From: Shimia sp047124445
GTDB lineage: Bacteria; Pseudomonadota; Alphaproteobacteria; Rhodobacterales; Rhodobacteraceae
Assembly: GCF_047124445.1 (NCBI RefSeq)
Contig: NZ_CP138921.1
Coordinates: 3,224,001-3,288,000, forward strand
Length of the DNA: 64,000 nucleotides
Reading direction: 5' to 3'
The notes beneath the pieces are model-generated. The model did no database searches, was not told where the DNA came from, and saw only the letters and a program-made list of their open reading frames with translations. Positions 1 to 7,278 of the stretch are shown here, one piece after another. Every line of letters starts with the position of its first letter. The first letter of the stretch is position 1. A program made the position numbers and the translations under genes.

Positions 1-1476
1 GAAGACGATGCAGTGTATCGCACCGCACGTGAAAAGTTTGATGCAATAGTCGAGACGATCAAAGAGGCCCATGAAAAGGGGCAGCCTATTCTGGTCGGCA
101 CTACATCGATTGAGAAGTCTGAATTCCTGTCTGGCTTGCTTGAGAAAGCAGGCGTGAAGCACAACGTTCTGAACGCGCGTCAGCACGAGCAAGAAGCGCA
201 GATTGTTGCAGATGCTGGTAAATTGGGCGCTGTGACCATTGCGACCAACATGGCGGGCCGTGGTACCGATATTAAACTGGGCGGAAACGTCGAGTTCAAA
301 GTGCTGGAAGCTATCGCCGCAAATCCTGACGGCGATCACGAGAAAATTCGTGCGGACATCGAAGCCGCGCATAAGGGTGATGAGCAGGCGGTCAAAGACT
401 CCGGTGGTCTTTTTGTTCTGGCGACCGAACGCCATGAAAGCCGCCGGATCGACAACCAGCTTCGCGGTCGGTCGGGCCGTCAGGGGGACCCGGGCCGGTC
501 CTCTTTCTTCCTGAGCCTGGAAGATGATCTGATGCGCATCTTTGGCTCTGACCGTCTCGACAAAGTTCTGTCTTCGCTTGGCATGAAAGAGGGCGAGGCA
601 ATTGTGCACCCATGGGTGAACAAGTCTCTGGAGCGCGCCCAGGCCAAGGTGGAAGGTCGCAACTTTGACATTCGTAAGCAACTTCTGAAGTTTGACGATG
701 TGATGAACGACCAGCGGAAGGTGGTTTTCTCCCAGCGTCGTGAAATCATGGAAGCTGCGGACCTGTCCGAGATTGTACAGGACATGCGTCACGAAGTGAT
801 CGGCGATATGGTTGAGCAGTATTTGCCACCTAAAACCTACGCAGATCAGTGGGACACAGAAGGGCTTTATGCGTCTGTTATCGAGCACCTTGGCGTGGAC
901 GTGCCTGTAATCGAATGGGCGGCTGAAGAAGGTGTGGATGATGACAACATCCGCGAGCGTCTTGAAGATGCGGCAGACGAAATGATGGCAGCAAAGGCCA
1001 CGAATTTCGGTCCAGAAGCCATGCGTATGATCGAGAAGCAAATCTTGCTTCAGACCATTGATACTAAGTGGCGCGAGCACCTTTTGACGCTGGAGCACCT
1101 ACGCTCTGTTGTTGGCTTCCGTGGGTATGCGCAGCGTGATCCACTCAATGAATACAAGAACGAAGCGTTCCAGTTGTTTGAAAGCATGCTCGACAGCCTG
1201 CGCGAAGATGTGACCACAACTCTGTCACGTGTGCGGCCTATTTCCGAGGAAGAGCAACAGCAGCTGCAACAGGAGATGGTGATGCGTCAGCAGGCCTTGA
1301 TGGCTCAGGCTCAGGCGGGTTCCACTCCGGCGCAGGCCGCTCCAGAACCAACCGGCGAAGCTTTGGCGGGCTTTGATGAGAATGATCCGTCGACTTGGGG
1401 CAACCCTGGCCGGAACGAAGCGTGTCCGTGCGGATCAGGCAAAAAGTTCAAACATTGCCACGGTCGACTGGCCTGA
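1..1476 (+). CDS. secA: Protein translocase ATPase SecA (C-terminal part, 5' end outside window)
   Basis: SecA is the ATPase motor that drives unfolded preproteins through SecYEG. The reading frame is open from base 1, so the start lies upstream. About 490 residues are visible: the second nucleotide-binding domain (TNMAGRGTD, then the helicase-like QLRGRSGRQGDPG), the helical scaffold and wing domains, a low-complexity Q/A-rich linker, and the terminal zinc-binding motif CPCGSGKKFKHCH, which binds SecB or ribosomes. All the signature motifs are intact. A strong intrinsic terminator follows the stop. The identification is certain; only the N-terminal half is missing because of the window edge. 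Confidence 0.98.
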   Translation, partial: EDDAVYRTAREKFDAIVETIKEAHEKGQPILVGTTSIEKSEFLSGLLEKAGVKHNVLNARQHEQEAQIVADAGKLGAVTIATNMAGRGTDIKLGGNVEFKVLEAIAANPDGDHEKIRADIEAAHKGDEQAVKDSGGLFVLATERHESRRIDNQLRGRSGRQGDPGRSSFFLSLEDDLMRIFGSDRLDKVLSSLGMKEGEAIVHPWVNKSLERAQAKVEGRNFDIRKQLLKFDDVMNDQRKVVFSQRREIMEAADLSEIVQDMRHEVIGDMVEQYLPPKTYADQWDTEGLYASVIEHLGVDVPVIEWAAEEGVDDDNIRERLEDAADEMMAAKATNFGPEAMRMIEKQILLQTIDTKWREHLLTLEHLRSVVGFRGYAQRDPLNEYKNEAFQLFESMLDSLREDVTTTLSRVRPISEEEQQQLQQEMVMRQQALMAQAQAGSTPAQAAPEPTGEALAGFDENDPSTWGNPGRNEACPCGSGKKFKHCHGRLA

Positions 1477-1507
1477 TCTGCGCCATAAACCGACAGACAA
1501 AGATCAA

Positions 1508-1534
1508 AAGGGTGCCTTATGGGCGCCCTTTTTG
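1508..1534 (+). terminator. Rho-independent terminator after secA
   Basis: A nine-pair stem (AAGGGTGCC / GGCGCCCTT with one G-T pair) with a five-base loop is followed by a T-rich run. It lies just after the secA stop and would separate secA from the next gene. Confidence 0.85.
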
Positions 1535-1578
1535 TTTGGGAACTTGCCGCAAGAGCAGTAGCCAAAACAGGAGCAACC

Positions 1579-2583
1579 ATGCCCATTCTGAAACATGCTT
1601 ACCGTCGGTATGCGTTGTCCTTTGTCACGGTGTCGATGGCGATTTGTATTGGCTTTGCAATGCAGACGTCGGAAGCCGCTGTGCTGGCGCATGATGAAGT
1701 AGTCGAAGGTTCCAAGCCGACCTCGGCTATACCTCTCCCACAGGACCTTGCTGCGCCTCAGATGCTAGGTACAGCTTCATTGCCAAGTTTGCCGAGTGAT
1801 CACGGGCATGGAGATAATCTGTTGCAGGAGCCGGTGTTGTTGGCCGTGGCGGATGACATCCCGGTTGGTATTTTGCCAACGGAAGAGAGCCCGCCCCGGT
1901 TGGGCTGTACGCCGGTCATGTCTGCAGAACCAGCGGCAGGGGCCTTGATTGATGTGCGCTTGACTGCGCCGTGCCATGCCGGCGACACGGTTATGTTTAT
2001 GCACGAGAATCTGATGTTCCACATGTTGTTGCCTCAGGAAGGTGCGTTGAAGGTGTTGATCCCAGCGCTGGCCGAGGCAGCGGAGGTGAGGGCGTCTTTT
2101 GCAAATGGCGATACGGCGCAAGCCACGACAGTTGTGGACAGTCTGGCCTTCTATGACCGCGTGGTCATTTCCTGGATGGGGCAAGGCGGCGCCGAGCTTC
2201 ACGCCAGAGAATTTGGTGCGGCCTATGGGGAGGCTGGGCACGTCTGGCGGGGGCAACCGCGCGATGTTGGCGCGCTTGCCGGTGGCGAAGGTGGTTTCCT
2301 TGTGTCTTTGGGAAATTCGGACCTGTCGGTTGCCGGCCAAGCGGAGGTCTATACCTTCCCAACGGGCATCTCGAGCCAAGTTGGCGATGTCAAAGTGAGT
2401 GTTGAGGCCGAGGTGACCGAGGCCAATTGCGGTAAGGCGTTGAAAGTGCAAAGTCGCGCGCTTCGTCAGGGGCGGGTGGACGACCAGCATGACCTTGAGC
2501 TGCAAATGCCGGATTGCTCTGCCATTGGTGAATTTCTGGTGTTGAAAAACCTCGTGGAAGACCTGACAATCGCGCAAAATTAA
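1579..2583 (+). CDS. Secreted or membrane-anchored protein of unknown function
   Basis: This 334-residue protein has a positively charged start (PILKHAYRRY) and a hydrophobic stretch ending near GFAMQTSEAA, which looks like a signal peptide or N-terminal anchor. The rest is an Asp/Glu- and Gly-rich domain with few cysteines (LGCTP, APCHAGD, EANCGK, MPDCS), which could form two periplasmic disulfides. No catalytic motif is recognised. The ATG at 1579 is preferred over one at 1519 because GGAG precedes it and because 1519 lies inside the secA terminator. It is 21 bases upstream of the OmpA-fusion gene and probably co-transcribed with it. Being next to secA does not make it a translocase component. 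Confidence 0.75.
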   Translation: MPILKHAYRRYALSFVTVSMAICIGFAMQTSEAAVLAHDEVVEGSKPTSAIPLPQDLAAPQMLGTASLPSLPSDHGHGDNLLQEPVLLAVADDIPVGILPTEESPPRLGCTPVMSAEPAAGALIDVRLTAPCHAGDTVMFMHENLMFHMLLPQEGALKVLIPALAEAAEVRASFANGDTAQATTVVDSLAFYDRVVISWMGQGGAELHAREFGAAYGEAGHVWRGQPRDVGALAGGEGGFLVSLGNSDLSVAGQAEVYTFPTGISSQVGDVKVSVEAEVTEANCGKALKVQSRALRQGRVDDQHDLELQMPDCSAIGEFLVLKNLVEDLTIAQN

Positions 2584-2604
2584 GCTGGCGGTCAGGACAT
2601 CATT

Positions 2605-4164
2605 ATGATGCAATTTCGTGCGGCGGTTTGCGCCGCACTTTTCGTTTTGGTTGGGGTTTCCTCAAGCCTGGCGCAGGACGTGCTGTTGAAATCACACGAC
2701 GGCGAGGTCGAGATTTCGGGCACTTTGCTGGGCTTTGACGGTGAGTTCTACCGTGTGGAGACGGTCTATGGTGAACTTACCGTAGACGGCTCCGGCGTGT
2801 GGTGTGAGGGGCCGGGATGCCCCAATCTTATCAACTATGTAGCCGAAGTTGCGATCTCCGGGTCGTCCACCATGGCCGAGGTGTTGATGCCTGCATTGCT
2901 TGAGGCTTTTGCGCTCAACGAAGGCTATGTTGTGACGCGTGAGAGCGAGTCTGTGCATCGGTTCACCTATCACCTGAGCGAGCCAGACACGCAGCAACGC
3001 TTGGCGACCTTCGATTTCCTTGCCAGCAATGCGGATGAGGGGTTTGCAGACCTCCTGGCCGATGAGGCTGACATCGCCATGTCGCTGCGGGAAATTCGCC
3101 CACGGGAGGCGCAGCTGGGCTATGAGGCCGGTTTGGGGGACATGGAGGATGCCAATCGCAGCCGTGTTCTGGCGCTTGATGGGATGGTGCCTGTGGTGTC
3201 GGTTGGAAACCCAGTGTCATCTCTGTCGCTTAATCAGCTAGCGCATGTTTTTGCAGGGAAAATCTCCAACTGGAAGGATCTTGGCGGACCGGATGCGCCG
3301 ATCACTTTGCATCTTCTGACAGCCCAATCTGGGTTTGCGCAGGCGGTGGAAGATCAGTTGATGGAACCCTCCAAGATGTCACTGGCAGACAGGGCTGTAC
3401 GTCACGACCGGAACCTCGCGATGGTGAGCGCGGTGGAGCGGGATCCGTTTGCGATTGGAATCGCGTCTTATGCGGAGACAGGAAATACCAAACATCTGAC
3501 GTTGACCGGGCAGTGTGGCTTCTCTTTGGCGCCGTCCCGGCGCACGATCAAGACAGAGGATTATCCGCTTAACGCCCCGATGTTCCTATATTTTCCGGCC
3601 CGACGGTTGCCAAAACTGGCGCGGGATTTCCTGAGCTATACCCGGAGCCCTTCGGCACAGATTGTCATTCGGCGGGCGGGGTTTGTGGATCAGACCGCGG
3701 AGGAGATCGCCATCAACCACCAAGGGGATCGGTTTGCCAATGCCATAGCGTCTGCCGGCAAAGAGGTGTCGCTGGAGGCGATTCAGGACATGGTTGGCAC
3801 GCTTTCAGGTATGAAACGGCTTTCAACTTCGTTCCGGTTTCAGACCGGATCGATCAAGCTGGATGCGCAGTCGCGGTCCAACGTTCAGCAGCTGGCGCGG
3901 GCTCTAGAGGCAGGGATGTATGACGCCAGAAGCCTTTATTTTGTTGGGTTTTCTGATGGGGAAGGGCCGGCCACGGGGAACCTGCAGATTGCCGAGAAGC
4001 GCGCCAATGTGGTGAAGGAGGCTGTTCTGTCTGCGGCAGAAACTGCGAACCCGGAGCGGATTGATCTGCAGGTACATGCGTTTGGAGAGGCGATGCCCAT
4101 GGCCTGTGACGACAGCGCCTGGGGGCGGCAGGTGAATCGGCGGGTCGAGGTGTGGGTCAAGTGA
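2605..4164 (+). CDS. PstS-like substrate-binding domain fused to OmpA C-terminal domain
   Basis: The 519-residue protein has a clear signal peptide (MMQFRAAVCAALFVLVGVSS, cleavage near SLAQ). A region at about residues 85-370 resembles phosphate-type periplasmic binding proteins: AISGSSTMAEVLMPALLEAF corresponds to the ligand-loop start of PstS, with LNQLAHVFAGKISNWKDLGG further on. The last ~120 residues are an OmpA/MotB peptidoglycan-binding domain (FQTGSIKLDAQSR, then NRRVEVWVK at the end). It is probably a periplasmic protein attached to the cell wall. The ligand is unknown: phosphate binding is an inference from the fold, and no Pst permease genes are nearby. Two adjacent ATGs exist at 2605 and 2608. 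Confidence 0.85.
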   Translation: MMQFRAAVCAALFVLVGVSSSLAQDVLLKSHDGEVEISGTLLGFDGEFYRVETVYGELTVDGSGVWCEGPGCPNLINYVAEVAISGSSTMAEVLMPALLEAFALNEGYVVTRESESVHRFTYHLSEPDTQQRLATFDFLASNADEGFADLLADEADIAMSLREIRPREAQLGYEAGLGDMEDANRSRVLALDGMVPVVSVGNPVSSLSLNQLAHVFAGKISNWKDLGGPDAPITLHLLTAQSGFAQAVEDQLMEPSKMSLADRAVRHDRNLAMVSAVERDPFAIGIASYAETGNTKHLTLTGQCGFSLAPSRRTIKTEDYPLNAPMFLYFPARRLPKLARDFLSYTRSPSAQIVIRRAGFVDQTAEEIAINHQGDRFANAIASAGKEVSLEAIQDMVGTLSGMKRLSTSFRFQTGSIKLDAQSRSNVQQLARALEAGMYDARSLYFVGFSDGEGPATGNLQIAEKRANVVKEAVLSAAETANPERIDLQVHAFGEAMPMACDDSAWGRQVNRRVEVWVK

Positions 4165-4165
4165 C

Positions 4166-4927
4166 CTACAACAGGCCTTCGCTGCGGAAGCTGAGTTCCT
4201 GAGATTTCCCAATGATTATATGGTCATGCAGGGTTAGGCAGAGTGCCTGACAGGCCAGGTTGATCTGCTGGGTCATGGCGATGTCAACCTCTGACGGGGT
4301 AGGGTCGCCGGATGGGTGATTGTGGACTAAGATCAAGGCGCTGGCGTTGAGTTCGAGGGCGCGTTTGGCGACTTCGCGAGGGTAAACCGGGACGTGGTTG
4401 ACAGTGCCTTGGGCCTGGGCTTCGTCGGCGATCAGCGTGTTTTTTGTGTCTAAAAACAACACTCTGAACTGTTCGGTGTCTCGGTGCGCCATGGTGGTGT
4501 GGCAATAGTCCAGCAGGGTCTGCCAATCCGATAGCACACGGCGATGCATGACACGGGCGCGGGCGAGGCGGTGGGCGGCGGCTTCGACCACTTTTAGCTC
4601 GCAGATGACCGCGTCACCGACGCCTTTAACCTCGGCCAGTCGCGCCGCTGGTGCGCTCACCACTCCGTTAAAATCTCCAAAAATTTCAAGGAGTTTGTGG
4701 GCAAGTGGTTTCACATCCTGTCGCGGTATGGCGCGAAACAGTAGGAGTTCCAGCAGCTCATAATCCGGCAAAGCCTGCGCCCCACCAGACAGGAAGCGAG
4801 CGCGGAGGCGTTTGCGGTGATCAGCCACATAAGAGGGCAGTTTTCCGGATGGCAGCGGCGCGACAGGGGCTTCATCCGCTTCAAAAAGCGGGAGCGGCCT
4901 TTCGACAAAGTCACGCGGCTTGGACAT
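4166..4927 (-). CDS. radC: RadC family JAB-domain protein
   Basis: At 253 residues this is full length for RadC. An N-terminal helix-hairpin-helix-like part (KGVGDAVICELK) is followed by a JAB/MPN metalloprotease-like domain. The zinc site motif HNHPSGDPTPSEVD is present near residue 200, with a conserved DTKNTLI strand before it. RadC proteins were once assigned to DNA repair, but their true substrate is not settled. The gene is convergent with the OmpA fusion with one base between stops. No good ribosome-binding site precedes the ATG (upstream is ACATTCTTAACAC), so translation may be weak or leaderless. Confidence 0.93.
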   Translation of the reverse strand: MSKPRDFVERPLPLFEADEAPVAPLPSGKLPSYVADHRKRLRARFLSGGAQALPDYELLELLLFRAIPRQDVKPLAHKLLEIFGDFNGVVSAPAARLAEVKGVGDAVICELKVVEAAAHRLARARVMHRRVLSDWQTLLDYCHTTMAHRDTEQFRVLFLDTKNTLIADEAQAQGTVNHVPVYPREVAKRALELNASALILVHNHPSGDPTPSEVDIAMTQQINLACQALCLTLHDHIIIGKSQELSFRSEGLL

Positions 4928-4993
4928 GTGTTAAGAATGTCCAAACAGGGTAAAACAAAGGTTAATGGCACCTAAAATTGGCCAGTTTGGCAC

Positions 4994-5026
4994 GTCGGTA
5001 TTCTGTCGGTATCGCGACTGTATCGC
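4994..5026. repeat. Three 11-base tandem units upstream of the binding-protein gene
   Basis: GTCGGTATTCT, GTCGGTATCGC and GACTGTATCGC follow each other without gaps. The period equals about one helical turn. The array lies in the 202-base radC / binding-protein intergenic region, about 104 bases before the ATG at 5130, and could be a phased regulator-binding site. This function is an inference. Confidence 0.5.
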
Positions 5027-5129
5027 GGAGGTGCGGGTTTTGTTAACTTTTGCAGCCAGAAACGCGGTTGTGGTGCTCTCTGGAACCTGAGAGTGTGACG
5101 GCAACAAAAATGAGTGTTTGGCAGGATAG

Positions 5130-5972
5130 ATGATGAAACGTTTTTTGATGCCCCTTTTGGCCGGTGTGTTTTTGGCCGGAGCTGCGCAGGCGCAGACCCT
5201 TGACCGGATCAAAGAGACCGGCACGTTGAAATTGGGGTATCGCCTCGATGCCGCGCCGCTGTCGTTTCAGGCTGAAGATGGCAACCCAGCAGGCTACACA
5301 CCGACAATTTGTGCGGAGCTGGCGCAAGGCATTTTGACCGTCGCGCAGATCCCGAACCTCGATGTTGAGTTTGTGCCGGTGGGGATGCAGGACCAGTTTG
5401 AGAAAGTGGCCGCCGGTGAAATTGATTTGTTGTGTGGTGCATCAACCATCACGCTGGGCCGTCGCGAGATCGTGGACTTTTCGATCCCGACGTTTGCGGA
5501 TGGCACCACAGTGATGCTGCCGTTGAATGGGTCGGACAGTTTTGCGGATCTTGCTGGTAAAAAGCTGGGCGTGCGCCGCGACAGCACAACGGAGACCGCG
5601 TTGAACAACACGCTTGCGTCCACAGCGACCTTTGCTGAGGTGGTGCGCTTCAACGATCACGCAGCGGCGATGACAGCGATGGAGAATGGCGAATTGGACG
5701 CCTACTTTGGCGATCAATCGATTTTGGCGACGCTGTGGCTTAACAGCGAGCATCGCGACAACATCAAGGTGAGCAACAACCTCCTAACCATCGAGAAACA
5801 TGGCTTGGCCATGGCGCGGGGCGACACGGAGTTTCGTTTGTTGATCGATCGCTTGCTGTCCAGCATGTATGCCGTTGGCGCCATGCAGGGGATTTTCCAA
5901 CAGACCCTGCCGGGTGTGCAGCCAGGAGACATTCATCGGGCGATTTTCACCATGGCGCCGATTGTTGAGTAA
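5130..5972 (+). CDS. Amino-acid-type ABC transporter substrate-binding protein
   Basis: The 280-residue protein has a signal peptide (MKRFLMPLLAGVFLAGAAQA) and then a family-3 solute-binding domain (SBP_bac_3): LDRIKETGTLKLGYRLDAAP at the mature start, the aromatic/Asp ligand region, IDLLCGASTITLGRREIVDFS, and KKLGVRRDSTTE. These proteins bind polar amino acids or related compounds in the periplasm and deliver them to an ABC permease. No permease or ATPase gene is adjacent, so it is an orphan, possibly serving a remote transporter or a sensor. ATGs at 5130 and 5133 are both possible. A terminator follows. Confidence 0.9.
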   Translation: MMKRFLMPLLAGVFLAGAAQAQTLDRIKETGTLKLGYRLDAAPLSFQAEDGNPAGYTPTICAELAQGILTVAQIPNLDVEFVPVGMQDQFEKVAAGEIDLLCGASTITLGRREIVDFSIPTFADGTTVMLPLNGSDSFADLAGKKLGVRRDSTTETALNNTLASTATFAEVVRFNDHAAAMTAMENGELDAYFGDQSILATLWLNSEHRDNIKVSNNLLTIEKHGLAMARGDTEFRLLIDRLLSSMYAVGAMQGIFQQTLPGVQPGDIHRAIFTMAPIVE

Positions 5973-5994
5973 GTTGAACGACAGTCACAAAAAG

Positions 5995-6025
5995 AAAAGA
6001 GCGCCAGAATTTGGCGCTCTTTTTA
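5995..6025. terminator. Bidirectional terminator between the binding-protein gene and dnaJ
   Basis: A perfect 12-pair stem, AAAAGAGCGCCA / TGGCGCTCTTTT, with a five-base loop is flanked by A and T runs. It lies between two convergent genes and can end transcription from either side. Confidence 0.9.
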
Positions 6026-6047
6026 ATTGGAAGGCTGGGCTAGCAAC

Positions 6048-7196
6048 TTAGCCCTTCATGCTGTCCCAGAAGCCTTTGACGGAGCTGAAGAAGCTGCTGC
6101 TTTCGGGGTTGTTTTCCTCGGACAGCTCTTCGAACTCGCGCAGAAGCTCTTTCTGGCGGCTGGTGAGGTTCACTGGGGTTTCCACCGCCAGTTCGATCAT
6201 CATGTCGCCTTGGCCGCCGCCACGAAGGGCGGGCATGCCTTTGGAGCGCAGGCGCATCTGGCGGCCGGACTGAGAGCCCGCCGGGATCTTCACGCGGGAG
6301 CGGCCACCGTCGATGGTGGGCACTTCGATGTCGCCCCCCAGCGCGGCGCTGGCCATGGCGACCGGGACGCGGCAGTAGAGGTTCACACCGTCGCGTTCAA
6401 AGATCTTGTGCGGGCTGACTTCGATGAAGATGTAGAGGTCGCCGGAAGGGCCACCACGCATGCCAGCTTCGCCTTCACCAGCCAGACGGATGCGGGTGCC
6501 GGTTTCCACGCCTGCCGGGATGTTTACGGACAGAGCGCGGTCTTTTTCGACACGGCCTTGACCGCCGCAGGACTTACACGGATTCTTGATGATCTGACCC
6601 AGACCCGAGCAGGTCGGGCAGGTGCGTTCCACGGTGAAGAAACCCTGTTGCGCGCGGACCTTGCCCATGCCGGAACAGGTTGGGCAGGTGGCCGGTTCGG
6701 CCCCACCTTCGGCGCCCGAGCCGTTACAGCTGTCACAGCTGACGGAGGTGGGCACGTTGATGGTCTTTTGCAGGCCAGAGTAGGCTTCCTCAAGCGTCAC
6801 ACGCAGGTTGTAGCGCAGGTCAGCACCACGGGAGGCGCGTTGACGCCCGCCGCCGCGTTGACCGCCGCCGCCCATGAAGTCGCCAAACAGGTCGTCAAAC
6901 ACGTCAGAGAAGGCAGAGGAGAAATCACCACCCGGGTGACCGCCACGTTGACCGCCGCCACCCATGCCACCTTCAAAGGCGGCGTGGCCGTAGCGGTCAT
7001 AGGCCGCTTTTTTCTCTGCGTCCTTGAGAACTTCGTAGGCTTCATTGGCCTCTTTGAACTGCGCTTCGGCGTCCGGATTGTCCGCGTTGCGGTCCGGGTG
7101 CAGCTCTTTGGCTTTCTTGCGATAGCCTTTTTTGATTTCGTCTGCCGAGGCCCCTTTGCTGACGCCAAGCACCTCGTAAAAGTCACGTTTTGCCAT
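6048..7196 (-). CDS. dnaJ: Chaperone DnaJ (Hsp40)
   Basis: DnaJ stimulates the DnaK ATPase and presents unfolded clients. The 382-residue protein is full length. It has an N-terminal J domain with the HPD triad (ELHPDRNADN), a Gly-rich linker (GGMGGGGQRGGH), four CxxCxGxG zinc repeats (CDSCNGSG, CPTCSGMG, CPTCSGLG, CKSCGGQG), and the C-terminal substrate-binding domain ending near SVKGFWDSMKG. It lies 82 bases downstream of dnaK on the same strand, with a long hairpin between them that probably tunes the DnaK:DnaJ ratio. An AAAGGAG ribosome site precedes the ATG. Confidence 0.98.
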   Translation of the reverse strand: MAKRDFYEVLGVSKGASADEIKKGYRKKAKELHPDRNADNPDAEAQFKEANEAYEVLKDAEKKAAYDRYGHAAFEGGMGGGGQRGGHPGGDFSSAFSDVFDDLFGDFMGGGGQRGGGRQRASRGADLRYNLRVTLEEAYSGLQKTINVPTSVSCDSCNGSGAEGGAEPATCPTCSGMGKVRAQQGFFTVERTCPTCSGLGQIIKNPCKSCGGQGRVEKDRALSVNIPAGVETGTRIRLAGEGEAGMRGGPSGDLYIFIEVSPHKIFERDGVNLYCRVPVAMASAALGGDIEVPTIDGGRSRVKIPAGSQSGRQMRLRSKGMPALRGGGQGDMMIELAVETPVNLTSRQKELLREFEELSEENNPESSSFFSSVKGFWDSMKG

Positions 7197-7214
7197 GGGG
7201 GTACTCCTTTGGCT

Positions 7215-7266
7215 GAACTGAAACGGGCCGATCCGGATGATGCGGACCGGCCCGATTTTTCAGTTC
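7215..7266 (-). terminator. Intercistronic hairpin between dnaK and dnaJ
   Basis: GAACTGAAA at 7215 pairs with TTTCAGTTC ending at about 7266. Inside this, CGGGCCGATCCG pairs with CGGACCGGCCCG with one mismatch. The result is a very long stem with no strong T run on the minus strand. It may act as a partial attenuator or RNA stabiliser between the two chaperone genes rather than a full stop. Confidence 0.65.
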
Positions 7267-7278
7267 CGAGGGGGCGAC

